The position numbers were made by a program, and so were the translations under genes. 64,000 nucleotides of DNA from Streptomyces venezuelae. Lineage in GTDB: Bacteria > Actinomycetota > Actinomycetes > Streptomycetales > Streptomycetaceae. Positions 1 to 8,877 of this stretch are shown here, piece by piece. The notes under the pieces were generated by a model. That model was given only the letters and a program-made list of their open reading frames with translations, did no database searches and was not told where the DNA came from. The stretch covers positions 2,851,001-2,915,000 of the forward strand of contig NZ_CP029189.1 in NCBI RefSeq assembly GCF_008642275.1, given 5' to 3'. Position 1 is the stretch's first letter; each line of letters starts with the position of its first letter.

Positions 1-95
1 AGTCCTACGGCCACGTCGGCCTTACGAACAAGGGGGTGGTGGCCCTTACCCTTTTCCCTGGCCCCCTGCCCACCCCTCTCCGGAACGCGAGATTC

Positions 96-1439
96 ATGAC
101 CGGCATCAGTGACGATGTACTGCTTGTCCACGGCGGTACCCCGCTCGAGGGCGAGATCCGTGTCCGTGGTGCGAAGAACCTCGTGCCCAAGGCCATGGTC
201 GCCGCTCTGCTCGGCAGCGAACCCAGCCGGCTGCGCAACGTTCCCGACATCCGTGACGTGCGCGTCGTCCGCGGGCTGCTCCAGCTGCACGGGGTGACGG
301 TCCGTCCCGGCGAGGAGCCGGGCGAGCTCGTGCTCGACCCCACCCATGTCGAGAGCGCCAACGTCGCGGACATCGACGCCCACGCGGGCTCGTCGCGCAT
401 CCCGATCCTCTTCTGCGGCCCCCTGCTGCACCGGCTCGGCCACGCCTTCATCCCGGGCCTGGGCGGCTGCGACATCGGCGGCCGGCCGATCGACTTCCAC
501 TTCGACGTGCTCCGCCAGTTCGGCGCGACCATCGAGAAGCGCGAGGGCGGCCAGTACCTGGAAGCCCCGCAGCGCCTGCGCGGCTGCAAGATCCGCCTCC
601 CCTACCCGTCGGTCGGCTCGACCGAGCAGGTGCTGCTGACGGCCGTTCTGGCCGAGGGCGTCACCGAGCTCAGCAACGCCGCGGTGGAGCCGGAGATCGA
701 GGACCTCATCTGCGTCCTGCAGAAGATGGGCGCGATCATCTCCGTCGACACCGACCGGACCATCCGGATCACGGGCGTCGACCGCCTCGGCGGCTACAAC
801 CACAAGGCCCTCCCGGACCGTCTGGAAGCCGCCTCCTGGGCTTCCGCGGCGCTCGCCACCGGCGGCAACATCTACGTGCGCGGCGCCCAGCAGCGCTCGA
901 TGATGACGTTCCTGAACACCTTCCGCCGCGTCGGCGGGGCGTTCGAGATCGACGACGACGGCATCCGCTTCTGGCACCCGGGCGGCCCGCTCAACGCCAT
1001 CGCGCTGGAGACGGACGTGCACCCCGGCTTCCAGACCGACTGGCAGCAGCCGCTGGTCGTGGCCCTGACGCAGGCCTCCGGCCTGTCGATCGTCCACGAG
1101 ACGGTCTACGAGTCCCGGCTCGGCTTCACCTCGGCGCTCAACCAGATGGGTGCTCACATCCAGCTGTACCGCGAGTGCCTGGGCGGCAGCGCCTGCCGCT
1201 TCGGCCAGCGCAACTTCCTGCACTCGGCGGTCGTCTCCGGCCCGACCAAGCTGCAGGGCGCCGACCTGGTCATCCCCGACCTGCGCGGCGGGTTCTCGTA
1301 CCTGATCGCGGCCCTGGCCGCCGAGGGCACCTCGCGGGTCCACGGCATCGACCTGATCAACCGCGGCTACGAGAACTTCATGGAGAAGCTCGTGGAACTC
1401 GGCGCGAAGGTCGAACTCCCGGGCGGCGAGCTCGTCTGA
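96..1439 (+). CDS. murA: UDP-N-acetylglucosamine 1-carboxyvinyltransferase (MurA)
   Basis: Cytoplasmic enzyme that transfers enolpyruvate from PEP to UDP-GlcNAc, the first committed step of peptidoglycan synthesis. The 448-residue product has the normal length of the EPSP-synthase-like fold. The N-terminal substrate motif GAKN is at residues 25-28 and the PEP-binding loop motif GGCDIGGRP keeps the catalytic Cys at about residue 125. Many mycobacterial MurAs have Asp there, so this form would be expected to react with fosfomycin (inference). I chose the ATG at 96 because the family's conserved N-terminus (DDVLLVHGG) begins just after it; an in-frame GTG at 36 has a purine run directly against it and no room for a ribosome-binding site. 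A strong hairpin follows the stop codon, so the gene appears monocistronic. Confidence 0.95.
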   Translation: MTGISDDVLLVHGGTPLEGEIRVRGAKNLVPKAMVAALLGSEPSRLRNVPDIRDVRVVRGLLQLHGVTVRPGEEPGELVLDPTHVESANVADIDAHAGSSRIPILFCGPLLHRLGHAFIPGLGGCDIGGRPIDFHFDVLRQFGATIEKREGGQYLEAPQRLRGCKIRLPYPSVGSTEQVLLTAVLAEGVTELSNAAVEPEIEDLICVLQKMGAIISVDTDRTIRITGVDRLGGYNHKALPDRLEAASWASAALATGGNIYVRGAQQRSMMTFLNTFRRVGGAFEIDDDGIRFWHPGGPLNAIALETDVHPGFQTDWQQPLVVALTQASGLSIVHETVYESRLGFTSALNQMGAHIQLYRECLGGSACRFGQRNFLHSAVVSGPTKLQGADLVIPDLRGGFSYLIAALAAEGTSRVHGIDLINRGYENFMEKLVELGAKVELPGGELV

Positions 1440-1461
1440 GCCGTCCCCGGACGTACGCACC

Positions 1462-1497
1462 AAGCCCCCCGGGCCCCGCACAGGGCCCGGGGGGCTT
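1462..1497 (+). terminator. Intrinsic-type terminator hairpin after murA
   Basis: A perfect 15-bp inverted repeat (1462-1476 with 1483-1497, 6-nt loop) begins 22 bases past the murA stop. There is no U-tract, which is usual for Streptomyces terminators. Confidence 0.8.
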
Positions 1498-1513
1498 TCG
1501 CGTGCCCCCGGAC

Positions 1514-1654
1514 GGGGCCGCGGACAGGGCTGGCCAAGGCCCGCACGGGCAGGCTCGGCCGGGGCCGCGGACAGGGCTGGCGAAGGCCCGTACGGACAGC
1601 GCCGGCCGAGCCCGCGGACAGGGCCGGCCGGGGCCCGCGGCAAGGCCCGGCGAA
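1514..1654. repeat. Three degenerate 47-bp tandem repeats
   Basis: Units lie at 1514-1560, 1561-1607 and 1608-1654. Units 1 and 2 are nearly identical over their first 29 bases (core GCGGACAGGGCTGGC); unit 3 is more diverged. Each contains GGCC-rich inverted segments. Function unknown; it lies in the convergent murA/hup interval. Confidence 0.7.
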
Positions 1655-1928
1655 GGCCCGCAGGGAGCCGTACGGAGCCGGACGGCCGCCCGGTGGGACG
1701 TGCCGGTGGCATACCTGGGCCCCGCCAGGCCCCTGACGGGCCCTCACAGGGCCTGCCAGGCCCGCCGGGAGGCCGGGGGCCGCCCCGGCCCGTCCGGTCC
1801 CACCGGCCCGCGTCCGGCCCCGGACGTGCCGAAGGGCGGCCACCCCGCCCGGGGGTGACCGCCCATCGCCGTTCTGCGTACTACTGCCGTTCCAAGGACC
1901 TGCGCGGTCCTCGGCGCCGGGGCAGGAC

Positions 1929-2210
1929 TTACTTGCCCTTGGCGGCTTCCTTGAGCTTGGAGCCCGCGGAGACCTTCACGCTGTAGCCGGCCGGGATCTG
2001 GATGGGGTCGCCGGTCTGCGGGTTGCGCGCGGTGCGAGCGGCACGGTGGGTGCGCTCGAAGGTCAGGAAGCCGGGGATGGTGACCTTCTCGTCGCCCTTG
2101 GCGACAATCTCGCCGACGGTCTCGGCGAGCGCGGCCAGAACGGCGTCGGCGTCCTTGCGGGTCACCTCGGCGCGCTCGGACAGAGCGGCCACCAGCTCAC
2201 TGCGGTTCAT
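1929..2210 (-). CDS. hupA: HU-family nucleoid-associated DNA-binding protein
   Basis: A 93-residue histone-like protein that bends and compacts DNA as a dimer. The whole length matches the HU/IHF family: N-terminal helices (MNRSELVAALSE), the VTIPGFLTFER strand region, the DNA-wrapping arm with RNPQTGDPIQIPA, and a short Lys-rich tail. It lacks the long Lys/Ala C-terminal extension of the second actinobacterial HU (HupS type), so it corresponds to the short HupA type. The ATG is preceded by GGGAG at a 7-base spacing. It is separated from the co-directional malic enzyme gene by a 363-bp interval and is probably transcribed alone from a promoter there. Confidence 0.95.
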   Translation of the reverse strand: MNRSELVAALSERAEVTRKDADAVLAALAETVGEIVAKGDEKVTIPGFLTFERTHRAARTARNPQTGDPIQIPAGYSVKVSAGSKLKEAAKGK

Positions 2211-2573
2211 GTTGTACTCCCGTGTTCAACTTGCCTTAGAGGCGTGAGATCGAAGCCGATGCTGCCAGGGCCCTAGGACAGTCCCCGGACCCGGGTCTGA
2301 ACGTCAGACCCTCTCGCCCGGTTACGCATCCTGCCCCCACCAGCGGCGGGAAAGCCAATCCGGCACCCGTCGGGGTCACACGAAAAGCGCCACAGTCACA
2401 TCGCGGTGACGCTCCGTCCACGCCCTCGCTCACACGCCGCTGCGGACCGCGGACCTCGCGGGCATCCCCGCAACCCTAGAGGCGGCCCGTCGGGCCCGCA
2501 TCTCGCGACGCGCCGGGATCGTGGCGCCGTGAGGGCCGTCACAGCCGGGCCCGGCAGCCGGACGCGCGCGGCG
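2211..2573. other. Intergenic region upstream of hup
   Basis: 363 bp between the malic enzyme stop and the HU start. The last 60 bases contain the HU ribosome-binding site (GGGAG near 2216-2220) and presumably its promoter. I could not assign a confident -10/-35 pair or another gene. Confidence 0.5.
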
Positions 2574-3977
2574 TCAGACCCCCGAGGCCGCCTTGCGGAC
2601 GGCACCCGCGACCGCACCCGCGACCTTGTCGTTGAACACCGACGGGATGATGTAGTTCGCGTTCAGCTCGTCCTCGCCCACGACATCCGCCAGCGCGCTC
2701 GCGGCGGCCAGCATCATCTCCGTGTTCACGGTGCGGGACTGGGCGTCCAGCAGACCGCGGAAGACGCCCGGGAAGACCAGCACGTTGTTGATCTGGTTCG
2801 GGAAGTCGGAGCGGCCGGTGGCCACCACGGCGGCGGTCTGGCGGGCGACGGCCGGGTCCACCTCGGGGTCCGGGTTCGCGAGCGCGAACACGATCGCGCC
2901 TTCGGCCATGGCGGCGACGTCCTCGCCGGACAGCACGTTCGGGGCCGAGACGCCGATGAACACGTCGGCGCCGACCACGGCTTCCTTCAGCGTGCCCGTG
3001 TAGCCCTCGGGGTTGGTGTTGTCGGCGATCCAGCGCAGCGGGGAGTCCGCGGCGGCGTCGACGAGGTCGGGGCGGTCCGCGTGCACGACGCCGTGGATGT
3101 CGGCGCTCACCGCGTTCTTGACGCCCGCCGCGAGGAGCAGCTTGAGGATGGCGGTACCGGCCGCGCCGGCCCCCGACATGACGACCTTGACATCGCCAAC
3201 TGCCTTGCCCACCACGCGCAGTGCGTTGGTGAGCGCCGCGAGCACGACGATCGCGGTGCCGTGCTGGTCGTCGTGGAAGACGGGGATGTCGAGGGCCTCG
3301 CGGAGCCGGGCCTCGATCTCGAAGCAGCGCGGCGCGGAGATGTCCTCCAGGTTGATGCCCGCGAAGCCGGGGGCGATGGCCTTGACGGCGGCGACGATCT
3401 CGTCGGGGTCCTGGGTGTCCAGGCAGATCGGCCAGGCGTCGATGTCCGCGAAGCGCTTGAAGAGGGCCGCCTTGCCCTCCATGACCGGCATGGCGGCCAT
3501 CGGGCCGATGTTGCCCAGGCCCAGCACGGCGGATCCGTCCGTCACGACTGCGACGGTGTTGCGCTTGATGGTGAGGCGGCGGGCGTCCTCGGGGTTCTCG
3601 GCGATCGCCATGCACACGCGGGCCACGCCCGGGGTGTAGATCATCGAGAGGTCGTCACGGTTGCGGATGGGGTGCTTGGACGCCATCTCGATCTTGCCGC
3701 CGAGGTGCATCAGGAAGGTGCGGTCGGAGACCTTGCCGAGGCTGACGCCTTCGATGCCGCGCAGCTTCTCGACGATCTCGTCCGCGTGCGCGGTGGAGGT
3801 CGCGGCGATGGTGACGTCGATCCGGAGCTTCTCGTGGCCGGATGCGGTGACGTCGAGGCCGGTGACCGATCCGCCGGAGGACTCCACGGCGGTGGTGAGC
3901 TGGGAGACCGCGGTTCCGCTCGCGGGCACTTCCAGACGGACCGTCATCGAATACGAGACGCTGGGCGCCGTTGCCAT
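2574..3977 (-). CDS. NAD(P)-dependent malic enzyme with N-terminal ACT domain
   Basis: Oxidatively decarboxylates malate to pyruvate and CO2, linking the TCA cycle to pyruvate and NAD(P)H. The 467-residue protein begins with an ACT-like regulatory domain (about residues 10-85). The malic enzyme core follows: catalytic Tyr in SMIYTPGVA (Y114), catalytic Lys in MEGKAALFK (K169), metal ligands in NLEDISAP (E211, D212) and HDDQHG (D236, D237), and a Rossmann motif GAGAAG at 269-274. The ATG at 3977 has an AGAGGAA ribosome-binding site; an upstream in-frame extension to 4085 has Cys-rich nonconserved sequence and is probably untranslated. Cofactor preference cannot be read from the sequence with confidence. 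The ACT domain suggests allosteric control by a small ligand. Confidence 0.93.
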   Translation of the reverse strand: MATAPSVSYSMTVRLEVPASGTAVSQLTTAVESSGGSVTGLDVTASGHEKLRIDVTIAATSTAHADEIVEKLRGIEGVSLGKVSDRTFLMHLGGKIEMASKHPIRNRDDLSMIYTPGVARVCMAIAENPEDARRLTIKRNTVAVVTDGSAVLGLGNIGPMAAMPVMEGKAALFKRFADIDAWPICLDTQDPDEIVAAVKAIAPGFAGINLEDISAPRCFEIEARLREALDIPVFHDDQHGTAIVVLAALTNALRVVGKAVGDVKVVMSGAGAAGTAILKLLLAAGVKNAVSADIHGVVHADRPDLVDAAADSPLRWIADNTNPEGYTGTLKEAVVGADVFIGVSAPNVLSGEDVAAMAEGAIVFALANPDPEVDPAVARQTAAVVATGRSDFPNQINNVLVFPGVFRGLLDAQSRTVNTEMMLAAASALADVVGEDELNANYIIPSVFNDKVAGAVAGAVRKAASGV

Positions 3978-4435
3978 GGCCGTGTTCCTCTTCTGTCCCT
4001 GGTTCGCTGTAACACACAGGGCCCCGCTGCACAGCCGGTGCGGCAGGACCTGTTGTCCGATCGTCCCACCTACCAGCCAGTACAAGGTAACCAGCTACAA
4101 AATTCGGAAAGACTCTTCCACCATACGAGATTCGAGAGGTGTTCGGAATGGTGGGGTCATACGAAACAGGTCCGCGCCCCCCACAGGTGGGGGACGCGGA
4201 CCTGTTGATTCACACGTTTGAAGACACCGACCCGCCATGCTCGCCTCGCGGCAAGTGGTCGCTCTGAGCGACGAAGGTTGGGCCCGGGGGCTTGGATCGA
4301 GTCGGTGCCGTACCCAGGCTAACAAAGGATCGCCGAAAGTGATCCCCCTGCTCGCGTACGTATCGGAGCACCACGCTCCCGGCCGCCGCCCATCCGGACG
4401 TACGAGGCCCCGGGGGCCGCCCCTAGGGGTGTCCG
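3978..4435. other. Intergenic region between helicase and malic enzyme genes
   Basis: This 458-bp interval contains the malic enzyme promoter region (a locally AT-richer patch near 4085-4150) and a strong hairpin at 4165-4206. No supportable gene was seen. Confidence 0.6.
4165..4206 (-). terminator. Long hairpin terminator downstream of helicase gene
   Basis: Two 18-bp arms (4165-4182 and 4189-4206, one mismatch, 6-nt loop) form a strong, potentially bidirectional terminator. It lies about 230 bp past the helicase stop and upstream of the malic enzyme gene, which it would insulate. Confidence 0.7.
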
Positions 4436-6742
4436 CTAGGGCGTGAGCAGCTCCGGCACCCCGTCCGCGTCCGGCTTGTCCCGTTCGGCCGAGACCACCG
4501 TCAGCTGCTGCGTCGCGCGCGTCAGCGCCACGTACAGCACCCGCAGGCCCGCCGGGGACTCGTCCGCGATCTCCGCCGGGGAGACCACCACCGTGGCGTC
4601 GTACTCCAGGCCCTTGGCCTCCAGGCTGCCCAGCGCCACCGCCCGCTCGCCGAGGTCCGCGAGCCAGCCCGCGGCCTCCGCGCGCCGGTCCATCGCCACG
4701 ACCACGCCGACCGTGCCGTCCACCTGTTCCAGCAGCCGCCGGGTCTCCTCCCGGACCGCGTGGCCCAGATCGCCGTCGGCGGCCGTGAAGCGGGGCTCCA
4801 GGCCCGTGGAGCGCACCGCCGACGGCGGCTCCATGCCGGGCATCGCCAGGCGCAGCACCCGGGAGGCCACCTCGGCGACCTCGGCCGGGTTGCGGTAGTT
4901 CACCGTCAGGGTGAACCGCCTGCGCGGGCGGCTGCCCAGGGCCTCGTCGCGGGCGGCGGCCGCCTCCTCGGGGTCCGTCCAGGAGGACTGCGCCGGGTCG
5001 CCGACCACCGTCCAGGTGCCGTGCCGGCCCCGGCGGCCGACCATCCGCCACTGCATCGGCGTCAGGTCCTGGGCCTCGTCCACGATGACGTGCGCGTACT
5101 CGGTGCGCTCCGCCGCGAGCCGCTCGGCCCGCTCCCACTGGGTCTCCTCGCGGGTCGGCATCAGCTCCTCCAGCCCGCTGAGCTGGTCGAGCGGATCCAT
5201 CTCCCGTCTGCGCTTGGGCCGCGCGGGCGCGCCGAGCAGCTGCTGGAGCTCGTCCAGCAGCGCCACGTCGTGCACCGACAGGGGGCCCTTGCCGTCCGGG
5301 CCCACCCGGCGCAGCGAACGCGCCAGCTGGCGGCTCTCGCGCGGGCCCAGGTCGCGGCGCGACCAGCGGCCGAGGTGGCGCTCGTCGGCGAGCGCGGCGA
5401 GCACCGCCCTCGGGGTCAGTTCCGGCCACCATGCATTGAGGAAGTCGATGAAGGCGTCCTCGGTGGAGATGTCCTCGTCGAAGGCGGAGCGCAGCTCGGC
5501 GGCCAGCTCCGGGTCGCTGTGCCGGCCGGCCCCGCCGGACTTCGCGTAGAGGGCGTCGAGCAGCAGCTTGCGGGCGCGCGGGCGCAGCAGGTTGACCGGG
5601 GCGGTGCCGCCGAGCACGTTCTGCCGGATCCGGTTCAGCTCGTCGGCCTCCAGCTCCTGGCGGCGGCCGAAGGCCACCACGCGCAGCCGGTCGGGGGCGC
5701 CGCCGAGCTCCAGTGCGCCGCGTACGGCCTTGCGGAGCACCTTGAGCATCCGGGAGGAGCCCTTGATGCGGGCCACGGCCGGGGAGTCGTAGGTGGTGGC
5801 CTCCGCGCCGTCGACGAGCGAGCCCAGCGCCCGGATGGCCACCTGGCCCTCCTCGCCGAGCGAGGGCAGCACGCCCTCGGTGTACGCGACGAGCAGCGGG
5901 GTCGGCGAGACGATCAGGATGCCGCCGGAGTAGCGGCGCCGGTCCTGGTAGAGCAGGTAGGCGGCGCGGTGCAGGGCGACGGCCGTCTTGCCGGTGCCGG
6001 GGCCGCCCGCGACCTCGGCGACGGAGGCGGCGGGGGCCCGGATGACCAGGTCCTGCTCGGCCTGGATCGAGGAGACGATGTCGCGCATCGAGTGCGTACG
6101 GGCCCGCCCGAGGGCGGCCATGAGCGCGCCGTCGCCGATCGCGGGCAGCTCGCCGCCGTCGAGGAAGGCGGTGACCTCCGGGCGCATCAGGTCGTCCTCG
6201 ACGCCCAGCACCTTGCGGCCCTTGGAGCGGATGACGCGGCGGCGCACGACCCGGCCGGGCTCCTTGGGCGTGGAACGGTAGAACGGCGCGGCGGCCGGCG
6301 CGCGCCAGTCGATGACCAGCGGCGCGTAGTCGGAGTCCAGGACCCCGATGCGGCCGATGTGCAGCGTCTCGGCGATGTCGGCGGTGAGGTCCTCGCGGAT
6401 CGCGTCGTCGGCGGGCTCGACGGAGGTGTACGCGCCGTCGGCGCCGCGCTCCCCGTCCTTGCCGAGCACCAGGTCGATGCGGCCGAAGAGGAAGTCCTCG
6501 AACTCGTTGTTCAGCCGGTTCAGGTGGATGCCCGCCCGGAAGACCTGCGCGTCGCGCTCGGCGAGCGCGCCGGGTGTACCCACCTGGCCGCGCTTGGCGG
6601 CGTCGTTCATGAGGAACTCGGCCTCGTGGATCTTCTCCTCAAGGCGTCGGTACACCTGGTCGAGATGCGTCTGCTCGACCGCGATCTCCCGATCGCGGAC
6701 GGAATCCGCCGTGCTGTCGACAGCGGCATTCTGCGCGGCCAC
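4436..6742 (-). CDS. HelD/HelR-like UvrD-family ATPase acting on RNA polymerase
   Basis: A 768-residue superfamily 1 ATPase. An N-terminal acidic and coiled-coil-prone segment (REIAVEQTHLDQVYRRLEEK) precedes the split helicase domains. Walker A GGPGTGKTA is near residue 248, Walker B VDEAQDLTP near 550, and motif VI YVALTRATQQ near 734. This architecture is that of HelD/HelR, which use ATP to pry stalled RNA polymerase from DNA; the HelR branch in streptomycetes protects polymerase from rifamycins. Which branch this belongs to I cannot decide without alignment. I chose the GTG at 6742 because AAGGGGG lies just upstream and the family N-terminus starts here; a longer reading extends into low-complexity sequence overlapping the next gene. 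Confidence 0.88.
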   Translation of the reverse strand: MAAQNAAVDSTADSVRDREIAVEQTHLDQVYRRLEEKIHEAEFLMNDAAKRGQVGTPGALAERDAQVFRAGIHLNRLNNEFEDFLFGRIDLVLGKDGERGADGAYTSVEPADDAIREDLTADIAETLHIGRIGVLDSDYAPLVIDWRAPAAAPFYRSTPKEPGRVVRRRVIRSKGRKVLGVEDDLMRPEVTAFLDGGELPAIGDGALMAALGRARTHSMRDIVSSIQAEQDLVIRAPAASVAEVAGGPGTGKTAVALHRAAYLLYQDRRRYSGGILIVSPTPLLVAYTEGVLPSLGEEGQVAIRALGSLVDGAEATTYDSPAVARIKGSSRMLKVLRKAVRGALELGGAPDRLRVVAFGRRQELEADELNRIRQNVLGGTAPVNLLRPRARKLLLDALYAKSGGAGRHSDPELAAELRSAFDEDISTEDAFIDFLNAWWPELTPRAVLAALADERHLGRWSRRDLGPRESRQLARSLRRVGPDGKGPLSVHDVALLDELQQLLGAPARPKRRREMDPLDQLSGLEELMPTREETQWERAERLAAERTEYAHVIVDEAQDLTPMQWRMVGRRGRHGTWTVVGDPAQSSWTDPEEAAAARDEALGSRPRRRFTLTVNYRNPAEVAEVASRVLRLAMPGMEPPSAVRSTGLEPRFTAADGDLGHAVREETRRLLEQVDGTVGVVVAMDRRAEAAGWLADLGERAVALGSLEAKGLEYDATVVVSPAEIADESPAGLRVLYVALTRATQQLTVVSAERDKPDADGVPELLTP

Positions 6743-6845
6743 CAAGGCCCCCTTCTGACGTGCATGGGCGACCGTCAACCGTACGCGAACCGGCCCCCTG
6801 TCCGCACGCCCGTTCCGGAACCGGTCTCGCGTGGTGGTACGCCTC

Positions 6846-7418
6846 TCACCGGGACCCCTGGCCGGCCCCGGCCGCCAGGACGCGGCGGCGGTGCCGGGCG
6901 ACGCGCTCCCGGTTCCCGCAGCGCTCGCTGGAGCACCAGCGGCGCCGGTGGCCCCGGGAAGTGTCCAGGTAGACACGGGTGCAGCCGTCGCCGGCGCAGG
7001 CCCGCAGCAGCGCCCGGTCGCCGGGGTCGGTCAGCAGCTCCACCGCGTCCCGGGCGACGGCCGCGAGCAGCGCACCGCACTCCACGCCGCCGCACAACTC
7101 CCGTACGAGGTGCCCCTCCTGGTCCCGTACGGCGCACAGCCCCGGGGGTGGTCCGGCGGCCAGCGCGTTGACCCGGGCGAGGGCGTGTTCGTCGGGGTCG
7201 GTGCCGAGCAGCTCCGCCCGTACGAGCGTTTCCACGTCGGCGCGCAGGGACCGGAAGGCCTCGGCCCAGTCGGGCCCCACCCGGGCGAGGGGCGTCCGGT
7301 CGGGTACGAGGCCGGCGCCGGCGAGCCACAGCCGCAGCTCGTCACCGTCCGGGATCCCCTCATGGGGGGTGAAGGTGGCCACCAGGTCCAGACAGACCCG
7401 CCCGGAATCGAACCGCAT
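6846..7418 (-). CDS. CGNR zinc-finger / ABATE-domain putative regulator
   Basis: A 190-residue protein. Residues 1-130 resemble the ABATE (stress-induced, ligand-binding-like) domain, starting FDSGRVCLDLVAT. The C-terminus carries a CGNR zinc finger, CAGDGC...WCSSERCGNRERVARHRRR, with four Cys available to bind one zinc and a basic tail that probably contacts DNA. Such proteins are treated as transcriptional regulators, but the target is unknown. The ATG at 7418 follows GGGAGG. It sits 103 bp upstream of the HelD-like gene on the same strand and might be co-transcribed with it. Confidence 0.85.
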   Translation of the reverse strand: MRFDSGRVCLDLVATFTPHEGIPDGDELRLWLAGAGLVPDRTPLARVGPDWAEAFRSLRADVETLVRAELLGTDPDEHALARVNALAAGPPPGLCAVRDQEGHLVRELCGGVECGALLAAVARDAVELLTDPGDRALLRACAGDGCTRVYLDTSRGHRRRWCSSERCGNRERVARHRRRVLAAGAGQGSR

Positions 7419-7565
7419 GCCGTCAGCCTCCCGTCGTGGGGTGCCGTACCAGACTGCCGCCCGGCGGGTCCCAACGGAAGCCCCCGAACCGGTGGGCCCG
7501 CCAACCCACCGCATCGGCCCCGCATCCGGCTCCGCCGACCGGTCCAGCCCCGCCGACCCACTCCC

Positions 7566-7604
7566 CGGCCCCGCCGGCGTTCGAGGCGCGGGGTCCGGGG
7601 CGGG
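7566..7604 (+). repeat. Dispersed GCCCCGCCGGCG intergenic repeat, copy A
   Basis: GGCCCCGCCGGCGTTCGAGG followed by CGCGGGGTCCGGGG matches the repeat family also present at 35728-35811 and 43240-43362. It lies just beyond the nnaR stop codon. Confidence 0.75.
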
Positions 7605-7606
7605 GG

Positions 7607-8782
7607 TCAGCCGACGACTCCGCGGGCCGTCACCGCGTCGACCGGGAGCTCCCCGTACTTGGCCTCCCCGCCCGCGTCCAGCGACAGCCGGTACCCCCGC
7701 TTGACCACCGTCTGGATCAGGTTCGGCGCCCCGAGGGCCACCCGGAGGCGGGCCATCGCCGTCTCCACGGCGTGTTCGTCCCGCCCCGCACCCGGCAGCG
7801 CCCGCAGCAGTTCCGCGCGCGGCACCACCCAGCCCGGCCGCCGGGCCAGCGCCCGGAGCAGGGCCATCCCGGCAGGCGGTACGGGCCGCAGCCGCGCGTC
7901 GACCAGGACCGCGTGCCCCCGGATCTCCACCCGGTGCCCGGCCACCGGCAGCACCCGGGCCCGGCCGGGCAGCTCCTGGCAGAGCACCTGCACCAGCGGG
8001 CCCAGCCGGAAGCGCTCCGGCTGCACCGTGTCCACCCCGTGCGCCTGCAGCGGCAGCGCGGTCACCGGCCCGACGCACGCCGACAGCACCCCGCCGCGCA
8101 GCGCGTCCAGCACGGCCTCCCGCAGCCCCCGCTCCTCGGCCCGGGACAGCAGCGAGGCCGCCGCCGGCGCGGAGGTGAAGCTGACGGCGTCGACCCCGCC
8201 GCCGGTGATCGCGTCCAGCAGCCGGTCCAGCGGCGCGAGGTCCTCCGGTGCCATCCACCGGTACACCGGGACCACCACCACCTCGGCCCCGCCGGCCCGC
8301 AGCGCCTCGACGAAGCCGGGCAGCGGCTCCCCGTGCAGCTGGAGCGCGATGCGCCGGCCGGCCACCCCGTCCGTCAGCATCCGTTCCAGTACCTCGGCGA
8401 GCGATTCCGAGTCCGGGGACCAGGTCTCCACGAGCCCGGCGGCCCGGATGGCGCCCTTCACCTTCGGCCCGCGCGCCAGCAGTTCGGCCGCCCGCAGCCG
8501 CTCCAGCAGTTGCTCGCCGACGCCCCAGCCGTCGGCCGCCTCGATCCATCCCCGGAACCCGATGGCGGTGGTGGCCACGACCACGTCCGGCGCGCAGTGG
8601 ATCAGTTCCTTCGTCGCGGCCAGCAGCTCGCTGTCGTCGGCGAGCGGCACGATCCGCAGCGCCGGCGCGTGCAGCACCTGCGCCCCGCGACGGCGCAGCA
8701 GCGCGATGAGCTCGTCCGCACGCCGGGCGGCCGTGACCCCGACGGTGAAGCCCGCGAGCGGGCCGGTGTTCGTGTCGTCCAT
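7607..8782 (-). CDS. nnaR: HemD-like transcriptional regulator of nitrate/nitrite assimilation
   Basis: The 391-residue protein fuses a uroporphyrinogen-III synthase-like bilobal domain (about residues 8-260, with FTVGVTAARR and FTSAPAAASLL) to a C-terminal OmpR/PhoB-type winged helix (about 275-375; PRAELLRALPG ... VETAMARLRVALG ... VKRGYRL). This is the architecture of NnaR, described in Streptomyces coelicolor as a GlnR target and partner in controlling nitrite reduction (from memory). The adjacent narK supports this assignment. It is unlikely to be the main haem-pathway HemD because of the fused DNA-binding domain. Its ATG at 8782 lies 95 bp beyond narK across a hairpin; the two could be partly co-transcribed. 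Confidence 0.88.
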   Translation of the reverse strand: MDDTNTGPLAGFTVGVTAARRADELIALLRRRGAQVLHAPALRIVPLADDSELLAATKELIHCAPDVVVATTAIGFRGWIEAADGWGVGEQLLERLRAAELLARGPKVKGAIRAAGLVETWSPDSESLAEVLERMLTDGVAGRRIALQLHGEPLPGFVEALRAGGAEVVVVPVYRWMAPEDLAPLDRLLDAITGGGVDAVSFTSAPAAASLLSRAEERGLREAVLDALRGGVLSACVGPVTALPLQAHGVDTVQPERFRLGPLVQVLCQELPGRARVLPVAGHRVEIRGHAVLVDARLRPVPPAGMALLRALARRPGWVVPRAELLRALPGAGRDEHAVETAMARLRVALGAPNLIQTVVKRGYRLSLDAGGEAKYGELPVDAVTARGVVG

Positions 8783-8818
8783 CGTGACCTGCCTAGTGAC
8801 GCATGTGGGGGCGGTACG

Positions 8819-8862
8819 GGTGAACCGAGTCTGCCCACACGTCGTGTCGGACTCGGTTCACC
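8819..8862 (-). terminator. Hairpin between narK and nnaR
   Basis: Perfect 13-bp arms (GGTGAACCGAGTC, 8819-8831, and its complement, 8850-8862) surround a loop with further pairing potential. It starts 15 bases past the narK stop. It could terminate or attenuate narK transcription ahead of nnaR, or serve as a protein-binding palindrome. Confidence 0.65.
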
Positions 8863-8877
8863 GGTATTTCGCCCCGG

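Larger units (their letters stand above)
1440..1928. other. Gene-free interval between murA and hup
   Basis: This 489-bp interval separates two convergent genes. It holds the murA terminator, three degenerate 47-bp tandem units and very GC-rich sequence. Open frames on both strands lack family resemblance and ribosome-binding sites, so I call no gene here. Confidence 0.7.

Noticed and set aside
2406..4208. A 600-codon plus-strand open frame opposite the malic enzyme gene
   Set aside because: It is the mirror of a high-GC coding strand, has Gly/Arg/Asp-biased composition without domains, and no ribosome-binding site.
8783..8877. GlnR box between narK and nnaR
   Set aside because: GTCAC and GTTCAC fragments occur but none has the GAAAC partner at six-base spacing; the better box is upstream of narK.
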